From Flavobacteriales bacterium (GTDB taxonomy: Bacteria; Bacteroidota; Bacteroidia; Flavobacteriales_E; Vicingaceae), in contig JACJZB010000009.1 of assembly GCA_020635815.1 (NCBI GenBank), positions 1 to 64,000 on the forward strand: DNA of 64,000 nt. Direction: 5' to 3'. The notes under the pieces were generated by a model. That model was not told the DNA's origin and searched no databases. It saw only the letters and a list, made by a program, of their open reading frames with translations. The translations under genes were made by a program, and so were the position numbers. Below are positions 50,986-59,842 of this stretch, one piece after another. Position 1 is the first letter of the stretch. The number at the start of each line of letters is the position of its first letter.

Positions 50986-52452
50986 ATGAAAAAATATTAC
51001 GCACTATTTTGTTCAATATTTATTGGACTTCTAATAACTAACGCCCAAGTTAACCTGCCAGAACGCCAAAGTATAAGTGTTGCATATAATAAGGCAGAAG
51101 TAAATAATTTAAAAAAATCGAGTACTTGTATTGATACGATTCGTTATCCTGAATCAAAATTAACAGGATTTATTGAGTTAGATACATTAAGTCCAAATGC
51201 TGTAAATACTGTTTCTCAAGCATATCATTTTAATGGAAGTGGAACAATACATGGTTTAAATGCTTATATACTTTTGGATTTAGACGGTATTCCGGCAAAC
51301 ATTGATTCCATAAGTTTGGTAATGAGTGTGTTTAGTCTTTATAATTATGATAGTGATTACCCAAATGCACCCGGTACAATGATAGCTACAGATACAGTTA
51401 CCGTTTATGATGTTGGTTTTGCAGAACAAAGTTTATATTTCTCTACACCGGTTACAGTAACCGATTCTTTTGTGCTAGTGCTTGGATTAGACGCAACGGC
51501 TATTCCTTCACCTTTACCATATTATGGATTTAATGGTTATGGCGATGGTCTTGCAGAAAAATTAGCTTGGGCAAATTATTTAGGAACTTGGTACAACTGT
51601 TATACCGATTGGTTTTCTGTAGGAGGCTGGGATTCTGATATGATGCTTTCGCCAATTTTTGAACAAAGTTTTAGTGCTAACTATATTGTAGATACAAACG
51701 TATTTTGTTTAGGAAACGAAGTATTATTTACAAACACATCGAGCACTATAGAAAATGCTATGTTTAATACAGGGGCAACTAGTAATAATTTAGAATTAAA
51801 TGATTTATTTTTTAGTGTTCCGTTTGATTCTAATTTTACTCAAGTTTATTCAACTACGGGAATTCATTTAACTACATTTGAGAAAACACATTTTGGTTAT
51901 AATGGAAATTGTATTGATAATTCTTCGATTATGGTAACCGTTTTAGATACAGCCATTTCAAATTTTAATTATTCAACTGGTGGTGGAGGTAGTTATCAAT
52001 TTACGGACATGTCTTCAAATGCAAATACTTATTCTTGGGATTTTGGTGATGGAGATACATCTTCATTACAATCACCTATTCATACTTATTTAACATCAAA
52101 TAATTATAATGCTTGTTTAACAGTTACCGATTCTAATGGATGTAATGTCAATACTTCTTGCCAAACAGTATCATTTGTTACAGAAGTTGAGTCTAGTTTT
52201 AACAAGGAAGAAATTAGCATTTACCCTATTCCAGCTAATAAATTTTTAAATATTCTTATTCCTTCTACTTATAGAAATGGCTTGATAGTTATTACTGATG
52301 TGGTTGGTAAAACAATTAAAAATATTGAAATAAATAATCAAGAAAACATTAAAATATTAACCCAAGATATAAATTCAGGCATTTATTTTTTATCAATTGA
52401 AAATAATGGGCAAAAAGTATATGCAAAACGAATTTTGATTGATAAAAAATAA
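50986..52452 (+). CDS. T9SS-secreted protein with a PKD domain
   Basis: The 488-residue protein has a signal peptide (1-20, ending TNAQ), a beta-rich N-terminal domain (about 50-235) with AYHFNGSGTIHGLNAYILLDL, a PKD domain near 330-400 (YSWDFGDGDTSSLQSPIHTY) and a type A T9SS sorting domain (SIYPIPANKFLNILIP to the end). PKD domains usually mediate protein or glycan contacts. No enzymatic domain is visible. The strong terminator that follows makes it the last gene of its transcript. Confidence 0.82.
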   Translation: MKKYYALFCSIFIGLLITNAQVNLPERQSISVAYNKAEVNNLKKSSTCIDTIRYPESKLTGFIELDTLSPNAVNTVSQAYHFNGSGTIHGLNAYILLDLDGIPANIDSISLVMSVFSLYNYDSDYPNAPGTMIATDTVTVYDVGFAEQSLYFSTPVTVTDSFVLVLGLDATAIPSPLPYYGFNGYGDGLAEKLAWANYLGTWYNCYTDWFSVGGWDSDMMLSPIFEQSFSANYIVDTNVFCLGNEVLFTNTSSTIENAMFNTGATSNNLELNDLFFSVPFDSNFTQVYSTTGIHLTTFEKTHFGYNGNCIDNSSIMVTVLDTAISNFNYSTGGGGSYQFTDMSSNANTYSWDFGDGDTSSLQSPIHTYLTSNNYNACLTVTDSNGCNVNTSCQTVSFVTEVESSFNKEEISIYPIPANKFLNILIPSTYRNGLIVITDVVGKTIKNIEINNQENIKILTQDINSGIYFLSIENNGQKVYAKRILIDKK

Positions 52453-52471
52453 TATAAACCAACCTAAATTA

Positions 52472-52506
52472 AGCCCTAAGTATTTAAATACTTGGGGCTT
52501 TTTATT
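52472..52506 (+). terminator. Rho-independent terminator before gltX
   Basis: A 14-base-pair hairpin with one G-T pair (arms AGCCCTAAGTATTT and AAATACTTGGGGCT) at 52472-52499 is followed by TTTTATTTTA. Confidence 0.88.
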
Positions 52507-52518
52507 TTAGCAGTTTAG

Positions 52519-52526
52519 TATATTTG
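52519..52526 (+). promoter_or_regulatory. Probable -7 element of the gltX promoter
   Basis: TATATTTG exactly matches TAnnTTTG and lies 18 bases before the ATG at 52545. No TTG stands at the ideal spacing, so the -33 region is weak. Confidence 0.5.
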
Positions 52527-52544
52527 CAGCCTTATAAAATTATC

Positions 52545-54089
52545 ATGGAAAGAAAAGTAAGAGTAAGGTTTGCACCTAGTCCAACAGGACCACTTCACAT
52601 TGGAGGAGTTAGAACAGCGTTGTATAATTATTTATTTGCTAAAAAGCATGGAGGAGACTTTTTATTGAGAATAGAAGATACCGACCAAACTCGATACGTA
52701 AAAGGAGCAGAAGATTATATTTTAGAAGCTTTAAAATGGTGTGGAATTACACCAAATGAAGGTGTAGGGGTTGGAGGCGAATTCGGGCCTTATCATCAAT
52801 CAGAAAGAAACAAAGCAGGAATTTATAAAAAGTATGTTGATCAACTTTTAGCCTCAGGAAATGCTTATTACGCTTTCGATACGGCAGAAGAATTAGACCA
52901 AATGCGTGAGCGATTAAAAGCTGCTGGAGGGAGTTCGCAGCAGTATGACGCTACAAGTCGATTAACAATGAAAAACTCATTGACTTTATCGAAAGAAGAG
53001 GTGAATGCAAATATTTCTGCAGGAGAACCATTTGTAATTCGTGTAAAAATTCCTAGAAACGAAGAGGTTAAATTTAAAGACGTAATTAGAGGTTGGGTTT
53101 CTGTAGATACTACAAACCTTGATGATAAAGTATTATACAAATCAGACGGAATGCCTACTTATCACATGGCAAATGTAGTTGACGATTATTTAATGAAGAT
53201 TACGCATGTAATTAGAGGTGAAGAATGGTTGCCATCAGCACCTTTACATGTTTTGTTATATAAATTATTAGGTTGGGAAGATGTAATGCCACAATTTGCT
53301 CACTTACCTTTAATTTTAAAACCAAATGGAAACGGAAAGCTGAGTAAAAGAGACGGCGATGCGGGAGGTTTTCCAGTATTTCCTATCGAATGGACTTCTC
53401 CAGAAGGTGAAAAATCATCAGGATTTAGAGAAACCGGTTACTTTCCAGAGGCTCATATTAACATGTTAGCTTTTTTAGGATGGAATCCAGGAACAGAGCA
53501 AGAAATATTTTCTTTTGATGAATTAGTAGCTGCATTTTCATTGGAGAAAGTTGGAAAATCAGGTGCTAAATTTGATCCAGACAAAACAAAATGGTTTAAC
53601 GAGCAATATTTAAGAGCTAAATCAAACGAAGAGTTGGCTTCTAGGTTAAAACCTATTTTAGAAAGTAACGGATATACAAATTTATCAGACGATTTTGTTG
53701 CTAAAGTATGTGGCTTAATGAAAGAAAGAGCCATTTTTACGAAAGATATTCTAGAAAATGGAAAATACTTTTTTGAAGCACCAACAGAATATGATGCTCA
53801 AACTGTAAAGAAAAAATGGAAAGAAAACTCATCAGAAATAGTTGCTGATTTAATTACTGTTTTTTCAAATACAGAATTTAAGGCAGAAGCTTTAGAAGCT
53901 GCATTTAAAAACTATGTTGAAGAAAAGGAACTTGGTTTTGGAATAGCAATGATAGCAATTCGTTTGTCACTTACTGGCGTTGGTGGAGGACCTTCTTTGT
54001 TTGACATTATGCATGTAATTGGAAAAGAAGAGTCAATTAACAGACTAAATACTGGTATCAAAAATATTAAGAAAGAAATAACAGCCTAA
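52545..54089 (+). CDS. gltX: Glutamyl-tRNA synthetase
   Basis: The enzyme charges tRNA-Glu. The ATG at 52545 gives the canonical beginning MERKVRVRFAPSPTGPLHIG, with HIGG at 18-21; an upstream TTG in frame (52524) lies within the promoter and is rejected. The KMSKS loop is KLSKR at 265-269. The 514-residue length is normal. Its stop overlaps the glnS start (TAATG), so the two synthetase genes form a coupled pair. Confidence 0.96.
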   Translation: MERKVRVRFAPSPTGPLHIGGVRTALYNYLFAKKHGGDFLLRIEDTDQTRYVKGAEDYILEALKWCGITPNEGVGVGGEFGPYHQSERNKAGIYKKYVDQLLASGNAYYAFDTAEELDQMRERLKAAGGSSQQYDATSRLTMKNSLTLSKEEVNANISAGEPFVIRVKIPRNEEVKFKDVIRGWVSVDTTNLDDKVLYKSDGMPTYHMANVVDDYLMKITHVIRGEEWLPSAPLHVLLYKLLGWEDVMPQFAHLPLILKPNGNGKLSKRDGDAGGFPVFPIEWTSPEGEKSSGFRETGYFPEAHINMLAFLGWNPGTEQEIFSFDELVAAFSLEKVGKSGAKFDPDKTKWFNEQYLRAKSNEELASRLKPILESNGYTNLSDDFVAKVCGLMKERAIFTKDILENGKYFFEAPTEYDAQTVKKKWKENSSEIVADLITVFSNTEFKAEALEAAFKNYVEEKELGFGIAMIAIRLSLTGVGGGPSLFDIMHVIGKEESINRLNTGIKNIKKEITA

Positions 54090-55774
54090 TGGAAAATCTT
54101 AGAGAAGAAAAAAGACCGCTTAATTTTATTGAGCAAATAATTGAAGATGATATTAATGATGGATTTTCATCTGATAAATTAAAATTTAGATTTCCCCCTG
54201 AACCAAATGGTTATTTACACATTGGTCATGCCAAAGCATTTTGTTTAAATTTTGGATTAGGAGCTAAATATAATGCCCCAGTTAATTTAAGATTTGACGA
54301 TACTAACCCTTCAAAAGAGGAACAAGAATATGTTGATGCGATTAAGTATGACTTGTCTTGGATGGGATTAAAGTGGGCTGAAGAATGTTATTCGTCAGAT
54401 TATTTCCAACAATTGTATGATTGGGCTATTTTAATGATAAAAAATGGTAGAGCTTATGTTGATTCTCAATCATCAGAAGCTATGGCTACCCAAAAAGGGA
54501 CACCAACTGTGCCTGGTACAGACAGCCCTTATCGTAATAGAACTGTAGAAGAAAATTTAGACTTGTTTAACCGAATGAAACAAGGAGAATTTAAAGAAGG
54601 AGAACATATTTTAAGAGCTAAAATTGACATGAAGCATACCAACATGTTGATGAGAGATCCTATTATGTATCGTGTAATGCACAAATCTCACCACAGAACA
54701 GGAAACGATTGGTGCATTTATCCAATGTACGATTGGACTCATGGTGAATCTGATTATATCGAACAAATTTCCCATTCGTTATGCTCGTTAGAGTTTAAAG
54801 CACATAGAGAATTGTACGATTGGTTTTTAGATCAAGTTTGTGATGCCTCTAAAATAAGACCAAAACAACGAGAATTTTCGAGGTTAAATCTAAACTACAC
54901 TGTAATGAGTAAACGAAAACTTATGCAGTTGGTGGAAGATAAAATTGTAAGTGGCTGGGACGATCCAAGAATGCCAACAATTTCTGGTTTAAGAAGAAGA
55001 GGATACACGCCTGCTGCGATACATAAATTTATTGATGTTGCAGGGGTTTCCAAAAGAAACCAAATGATTGATGTTGCTTTATTAGAATCATGTATTCGTG
55101 CTGATTTAAATAAGACAACCAATAGAATTATGGCTGTTTTAAATCCTTTAAAATTGGTAATTACCAACTATCCTGAGGGGAAAACAGAAGTTGTAATGGC
55201 TGAAAATAACCCTGAAGATGAAAATGCGGGACATAGAGAAATGATTTTTTCAAGAGAGATTTACATTGAAAAAGATGACTTCTTAGAAGAATGTCCAAAC
55301 AAAATATTTAAGCTTGGAATTGGTAAAGAGGTTCGATTAAAGCACGGTTACATTATTAATGGGGTTGAAGCCATTAAAGATGCTGATGGAAATGTAATAG
55401 AAGTACTTTGTACTTACGATGAAAAGAGTAAGAGTGGTAGTGGAACGGAAGAAAGCAAACGGAAAGTGAAAGGTACTTTACATTGGGTTTCGGCATCACA
55501 CAACATTAAAGCACAAGTAAATGAGTATGATAGGTTATTTTCGGTTGAAGCTCCTGATGGAGAAAAAGAAATTGATTTTAAATCGCATATAAATCCAAAC
55601 TCATTATCAATATTAAATGATTGTGCAATAGAGTTGGCATTAAAAGATGCCAAACCTCAAGATCGTTACCAATTTCAACGTATAGGTTATTTCTGTGTTG
55701 ATGATGACTCAACAGCGGAACATTTAATTTTTAATAGAACAGCTACTTTAAAAGACGGTTGGTCTAAGAAATGA
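54089..55774 (+). CDS. glnS: Glutaminyl-tRNA synthetase
   Basis: The enzyme charges tRNA-Gln directly, which makes the amidotransferase route unnecessary. HIGH is at 44-47 in EPNGYLHIGHAK and the KMSKS loop is MSKRK at 273-277. The Gln-specific anticodon-binding barrel follows in the C-terminal half. The 561 residues are the usual length, and no Yqey-like extension is present. It is translationally coupled to gltX. Confidence 0.96.
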   Translation: MENLREEKRPLNFIEQIIEDDINDGFSSDKLKFRFPPEPNGYLHIGHAKAFCLNFGLGAKYNAPVNLRFDDTNPSKEEQEYVDAIKYDLSWMGLKWAEECYSSDYFQQLYDWAILMIKNGRAYVDSQSSEAMATQKGTPTVPGTDSPYRNRTVEENLDLFNRMKQGEFKEGEHILRAKIDMKHTNMLMRDPIMYRVMHKSHHRTGNDWCIYPMYDWTHGESDYIEQISHSLCSLEFKAHRELYDWFLDQVCDASKIRPKQREFSRLNLNYTVMSKRKLMQLVEDKIVSGWDDPRMPTISGLRRRGYTPAAIHKFIDVAGVSKRNQMIDVALLESCIRADLNKTTNRIMAVLNPLKLVITNYPEGKTEVVMAENNPEDENAGHREMIFSREIYIEKDDFLEECPNKIFKLGIGKEVRLKHGYIINGVEAIKDADGNVIEVLCTYDEKSKSGSGTEESKRKVKGTLHWVSASHNIKAQVNEYDRLFSVEAPDGEKEIDFKSHINPNSLSILNDCAIELALKDAKPQDRYQFQRIGYFCVDDDSTAEHLIFNRTATLKDGWSKK

Positions 55775-55789
55775 GTTAATTAGTTTGTA

Positions 55790-55862
55790 AAGTTAAAAGT
55801 GAAAAGTTATCTTATTTGTAGCTATTCAAAAACCTTTAAACTTTATAACTTTTAACTTTATA
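55790..55862. repeat. A/T-rich inverted repeat between glnS and folB
   Basis: GTTTGTAAAGTTAAAAGT near 55790 pairs with ACTTTTAACTTTATAAAC near 55848-55865, with a roughly 40-base loop. Such AAAGTTAAAAGT units are frequent simple intergenic repeats in this phylum; no function is evident. Confidence 0.5.
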
Positions 55863-55873
55863 AACTAAGTAAT

Positions 55874-56233
55874 ATGGGAAAAATTTACGTCGAAGGAGCT
55901 AAGATTTATGCTTATCATGGTTGTTTTAAAGAAGAGACTTTAATAGGTACGAACTTTATTGTTGATATAGAGTTAGATGTTGATTTAACTGCGGCATCTA
56001 AATCGGACAATTTGAATGATACAGTGAATTACCAAACTGTTTTTCAATTGGTAAACCAAGAAATGCAAACTCCATCTAAGTTATTAGAACATGTTGCTGA
56101 TAGATGTATTACTGCTCTTTTTAATGAGTTTGAAACCATCACTAAAATCAACTTTAAAGTTTCTAAACTTAACCCTCCTTTGGGTGGTCATATAGATGCT
56201 GTTTCTGTGCGTTTAATTCGAGAGAAACAATAA
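55874..56233 (+). CDS. folB: Dihydroneopterin aldolase
   Basis: The enzyme of folate synthesis cleaves dihydroneopterin to 6-hydroxymethyl-dihydropterin and glycolaldehyde. The 119-residue protein shows the family pattern IYAYHGCFKEETLIGTNFIVDIELDVD with the conserved Glu and Tyr, NDTVNYQTVFQLVNQEM, LLEHVADRC, and the catalytic Lys in FKVSKLNPPLGG. The length is normal. A small palindrome ACGTAAATAATTTACGT at 56259-56275 after the gene may act as a weak terminator. Confidence 0.94.
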   Translation: MGKIYVEGAKIYAYHGCFKEETLIGTNFIVDIELDVDLTAASKSDNLNDTVNYQTVFQLVNQEMQTPSKLLEHVADRCITALFNEFETITKINFKVSKLNPPLGGHIDAVSVRLIREKQ

Positions 56234-56330
56234 ATACTTAATTCAAATAAGTGTTTATACGTAAATAATTTACGTTGTTTGTTGTCTGTAAATCAGTAGT
56301 TTAAATTCTTTTTAAAGAAGCTTTGTTGTC

Positions 56331-56338
56331 TATATTTG
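56331..56338 (+). promoter_or_regulatory. Probable -7 element of the response regulator promoter
   Basis: TATATTTG matches TAnnTTTG, 24 bases before the ATG at 56363. A TTG at ideal spacing is not seen. Confidence 0.5.
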
Positions 56339-56362
56339 TTAGACAGATTAAAGTTATTTATT

Positions 56363-56815
56363 ATGAAAAAGATTAACCTATTAATTGTTGATGATAGAGA
56401 TGTTATAAGAGATGCTTTTAAAGTTTTACTCTCAAAATATCCTTCGATAAGAATTGTATCAGAAGCTGAGAATGGAGCAGATGCTGTAGATATTATTTCA
56501 AGAAAAGGCGAAGAAATTGATATAGTATTAATGGATATCAATTTGCCAAAAATGAATGGAATGGAAGCAACAAAAAAAATTAAAGCAATTAATTCAAATG
56601 TAAAAATCATTGCATTTTCATTACATACATCTGCAGGATATATTGTTGAGATGATTAAAGCAGGAGTTTCTGGATATGTTACAAAAAGTGAAGAAGCAAG
56701 CACTTTTTTAGATGCAATCCAAACGGTATATAATGGAGGTATATATTTGTCAGATAAAATAGACTCTACAGAATACGACAAAGCAACATCTATCCTAAGA
56801 AGAAGAGCTTGTTAA
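56363..56815 (+). CDS. Receiver-only response regulator (NarL-like receiver, no DNA-binding domain)
   Basis: From the ATG at 56363 the 150-residue protein is a single receiver domain: acidic pair in LIVDDRDVIRDAF, phosphorylation-site Asp in VLMDINLPKMNGME (about D57), and conserved Ser and Lys in IIAFSLHT and YVTKSEEAS. The pattern is that of NarL/FixJ regulators, but the protein ends about 25 residues after the receiver with DKATSILRRRAC and lacks the LuxR-type helix-turn-helix. It probably works through protein contacts or as a phosphate sink. The stop overlaps the convergent TPR gene by 4 bases. Confidence 0.85.
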   Translation: MKKINLLIVDDRDVIRDAFKVLLSKYPSIRIVSEAENGADAVDIISRKGEEIDIVLMDINLPKMNGMEATKKIKAINSNVKIIAFSLHTSAGYIVEMIKAGVSGYVTKSEEASTFLDAIQTVYNGGIYLSDKIDSTEYDKATSILRRRAC

Positions 56816-57474
56816 TCTTGCTTTTTCTTAAACCCATTTTTTAAAAAAGAGCCAAATTCCTTTTGTGTTTTTTTAGAAGTCATAAGTTGTTTTATAACGT
56901 TCCAAAAAGTTAAATTTTCTTCTTCTATTTCTTGTTTTTTTACTTGAGGTAAAGGTTCTGTGGTTTTTGGAGTATTTGCAAGTATTTGTTTGTTTCTTTC
57001 AAAGTTTTCCTGGGCTTTCCTCATACTCCCTTGGTTTTCTTGCAATAAGCCTAAGTTGTTATACGAGATATCATCTTGAGGGTCAAGTTCAATCGCTCTT
57101 TCATAATCAGCCATAGCTCCATCAATATCTATATAAGCTCTAATATAGGCTCTACTCGAATACCGATAGGGATTATTAGGCTCTAACTCTACAGCTTTAT
57201 TTAAATCATCAACAGCAGCTTTATAGTTTTTTAAATGATAATAGCTTACAGCTCGCTCACTAAATATAGTAGCTTCATCACTAAGTCGTTTAATTATAGC
57301 CGTAAAATCAGCTACAGAAAGCTCATATTTTTCTATCTTTCGATAACAAATGGCTCTAAAAAATAAAGCATCAGCATGGTTAGGTTGTTCAGCTAAAAAA
57401 TTAGTAAACAATTCAATTGCCTCGTTAAACTTATTGCTATTAAATAATTGCCTGGCTTCCTCTAGTTTGCTCAT
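56812..57474 (-). CDS. TPR-repeat protein
   Basis: The 220-residue cytoplasmic protein consists of about four tetratricopeptide repeats (NKFNEAIELFTNFLAEQPNHADALFF, then LKNYKAAVDDLNKAVELEPNN, then DGAMADYERAIELDPQD) and a charged C-terminal tail ending KNGFKKKQD. There is no signal peptide. It probably serves as a protein-interaction scaffold; its partner is unknown. Confidence 0.85.
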   Translation of the reverse strand: MSKLEEARQLFNSNKFNEAIELFTNFLAEQPNHADALFFRAICYRKIEKYELSVADFTAIIKRLSDEATIFSERAVSYYHLKNYKAAVDDLNKAVELEPNNPYRYSSRAYIRAYIDIDGAMADYERAIELDPQDDISYNNLGLLQENQGSMRKAQENFERNKQILANTPKTTEPLPQVKKQEIEEENLTFWNVIKQLMTSKKTQKEFGSFLKNGFKKKQD

Positions 57475-57548
57475 AATGTTGGTAAAATAGTTGAGCTAAG
57501 TTACGAACTAAGCTACAGTTTTAATAAATTGGTAAATTTAAAATTCTC

Positions 57549-57578
57549 TTTTTGTCACACTGAGCTTGTCGAAGTGTT
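57549..57578. repeat. Short interspersed repeat (GTCACACTGAGCTTGTCGAA)
   Basis: It resembles the GTCATCCTGAGCCTGTCGAA element at 45827 (about 17 of 20 bases). It stands in the ligA upstream region. Confidence 0.5.
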
Positions 57579-57609
57579 ATAAAAAGGTAAAAGTTATAAT
57601 TAACATAGA

Positions 57610-59628
57610 ATGACTCCAACTGAAGCACAAGAAAAAATAGCGCATCTTAGCAAAGAAATCAATCAACACAATTATAATTATTATATGGCTGATAAGCCTA
57701 CAATTAGTGATTATGATTTTGACATGTTGTTGGAAGAATTACAAAGACTAGAAGAACAATTTCCTGAATTTGCTGATGAAAATTCGCCAACAAAAAGAGT
57801 GGGAGGCACCATTACAAAAAACTTTAAAACGATAAAGCATAAATACCCAATGCTGTCATTGGGAAATAGTTATAGTAGAGAAGAAATAACCGATTTTGAA
57901 TCTCGAATTAAAAAATTGGTAGAAGGAGAACTTGAATACGTTTGTGAATTGAAATACGATGGTGTTGCAATAGGTATTACTTATAAAAAGGGTAAACTTT
58001 TTCAAGCAATAACTCGCGGAGATGGTGTGCAAGGAGATGATGTTACTGAAAATGTAAAAACGATACGTTCCATTCCACTTGATTTAATAGGAGACGATTA
58101 TCCAGACGAGTTTGAAATTAGAGGAGAAATATTTTTTCCGAAAACGGTTTTTGAAGAGCTAAACAGCGAACGTGAAGAAATAGGAGAGCAGTTGTATGCC
58201 AATGCAAGAAATACTGCTTCGGGCACACTAAAAATGCAAGACTCATCTGTTGTTGCTCAGCGTAAGTTAAGTAGTTATTTATATTTTGTATTAGGAGAAA
58301 ATTTACCATTTAAAACGCATTTTGAATCGATAGAGGCTGCTGGTAAATGGGGGTTTAATGTGCCGAAAGAAAAAAAAAAATACATTAAAAAATGTAAAAG
58401 TATAGACGAAATATTTGAGTTTATTAATTATTGGGACAAAGAACGAAATAACCTCAATTTTGACATTGATGGAATTGTAATAAAGGTAAATTCTTACCAA
58501 AAACAAGAAGATCTAGGATTTACCGCAAAATCGCCAAAATGGGCAATAGCTTATAAATTTAAAGCTGAACGCGTTTCTACTAAATTGTTAGAAATAACTT
58601 ACCAAGTAGGACGGACAGGAGCAATCACGCCTGTTGCAAATTTACAACCAGTACAATTAGCAGGAACAACAGTAAAAAGAGCTTCATTACACAATGCCGA
58701 CCAAATTGAGAAATTAGATATTCGTGTTAACGATACTGTTTTTGTAGAAAAAGGCGGAGAAATTATTCCTAAAATTGTTGGTGTAGAGACTACGCAACGC
58801 GATATATTTTCTGAACCAACAAAATACATTACACATTGCCCAGAATGCAATACCGAATTGGTAAGAACCGAAGGTGATGCCAAACATTTTTGTCCGAATG
58901 AGTGGGGTTGCCCTCCTCAAATAAAAGGAAAAATGCAACATTTTATTAGCCGTAAGGCAATGAATATTGATGGCTTGGGCGAAGAAACCATTGATTTATT
59001 ATACGAGCAAGGATTGGTAAAAAACATTGCTGATTTATATCAATTAAATTTTGAACAATTGGTAGCATTAGAAAGCTTTCAAGAAAAGAAATCGCAAAAC
59101 ATAATTGATGGATTAATAGCTTCTAAACAAATTCCTTTTGAGCGTGTTTTATATGCTATAGGTATTCGTTATGTTGGTGAAACGGTGGCGAAAAAGTTAG
59201 CCAAACATTTTAAAAGTATAGCTGCCATTAAAAATGCAACGTTTGAAGAATTGATTGCAGCTGATGAAATTGGCGATAAAATTGCAGAAAGTATTCTTCA
59301 CTTTTTTAGTGTGGAGCAAAACCAACAGCTTATTGAAAATTTAAAAGCGATAGGCTTAAAATTTGAACTGAGTGAGGAGCAATTAGCCAATACAACTGAT
59401 AAATTAGCCGGCTTAACTTTTGTTGTTTCTGGGGTGTTTAGTTTGTTTAGTAGAGACGAACTAAAACACTTGATTGAACAAAATGGCGGAAAAGTATCGG
59501 GTTCTATCTCTAAAAAAACGAGTTACATTGTTGCGGGAGAAAACATGGGGCCAAGCAAATTTCAAAAAGCAACCGACTTAGGTGTTGAAATTATTGATGA
59601 AGTAAAGTTTAAAGAAATGGTGGGGTAG
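57610..59628 (+). CDS. ligA: NAD-dependent DNA ligase
   Basis: The enzyme seals nicks during replication and repair using NAD. The adenylation-site Lys is K115 in ELKYDGVAIG. The N-terminal Ia domain (NYNYYMADKPTISDYDFD), the OB domain, the four-Cys zinc finger (from C410, CPEC...CPNEWGC), the helix-hairpin-helix region and the C-terminal BRCT domain (about 597-670) are all present. The 672-residue length is normal. Confidence 0.97.
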   Translation: MTPTEAQEKIAHLSKEINQHNYNYYMADKPTISDYDFDMLLEELQRLEEQFPEFADENSPTKRVGGTITKNFKTIKHKYPMLSLGNSYSREEITDFESRIKKLVEGELEYVCELKYDGVAIGITYKKGKLFQAITRGDGVQGDDVTENVKTIRSIPLDLIGDDYPDEFEIRGEIFFPKTVFEELNSEREEIGEQLYANARNTASGTLKMQDSSVVAQRKLSSYLYFVLGENLPFKTHFESIEAAGKWGFNVPKEKKKYIKKCKSIDEIFEFINYWDKERNNLNFDIDGIVIKVNSYQKQEDLGFTAKSPKWAIAYKFKAERVSTKLLEITYQVGRTGAITPVANLQPVQLAGTTVKRASLHNADQIEKLDIRVNDTVFVEKGGEIIPKIVGVETTQRDIFSEPTKYITHCPECNTELVRTEGDAKHFCPNEWGCPPQIKGKMQHFISRKAMNIDGLGEETIDLLYEQGLVKNIADLYQLNFEQLVALESFQEKKSQNIIDGLIASKQIPFERVLYAIGIRYVGETVAKKLAKHFKSIAAIKNATFEELIAADEIGDKIAESILHFFSVEQNQQLIENLKAIGLKFELSEEQLANTTDKLAGLTFVVSGVFSLFSRDELKHLIEQNGGKVSGSISKKTSYIVAGENMGPSKFQKATDLGVEIIDEVKFKEMVG

Positions 59629-59646
59629 GTTTCCTTCTTTCGTTTA

Positions 59647-59828
59647 ACGACTCAGCTATGGTTAGTGTGGGATTGAAATGCGATAGTTTTCAATTCCGCA
59701 CGTAGCTAAATCTTTGTATTTTGTTTTTAACTTAATTTCTTTTAAAAGCTAAATCAAAGATTTAGCGGTGTTAATTTATTGCTCTGAACTTTTTAATTTA
59801 CTACCAAAACCCACATTAACTATAGCTA
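59647..59828. repeat. attC-like imperfect hairpin and outer inverted repeat between ligA and the KilA-N gene
   Basis: GTTTAAC precedes a long imperfect hairpin (about 59655-59707) whose left arm includes AGCTA and GTGTGGGATTGAAA and whose right arm includes TTTTCAATTCCGCAC and TAGCT. A second inverted repeat links AGCTATGGTTAGTGTGGG (59655-59672) with CCCACATTAACTATAGCT (59811-59828), 16 of 18 bases pairing. The likeness to integron attC sites is structural only; no integrase is present. Confidence 0.5.
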
Positions 59829-59842
59829 TTGTTGGCATTTCG

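Noticed and set aside
52524..52544. TTG start upstream of gltX
   Set aside because: It lies in the TATATTTG promoter element and would add seven residues before the canonical MERKVRVRFAPSPTG beginning.
56293..56781. 162-codon minus-strand frame opposite the response regulator
   Set aside because: It is antisense to a well-conserved receiver domain and consists of Ile/Ser-rich shadow sequence.
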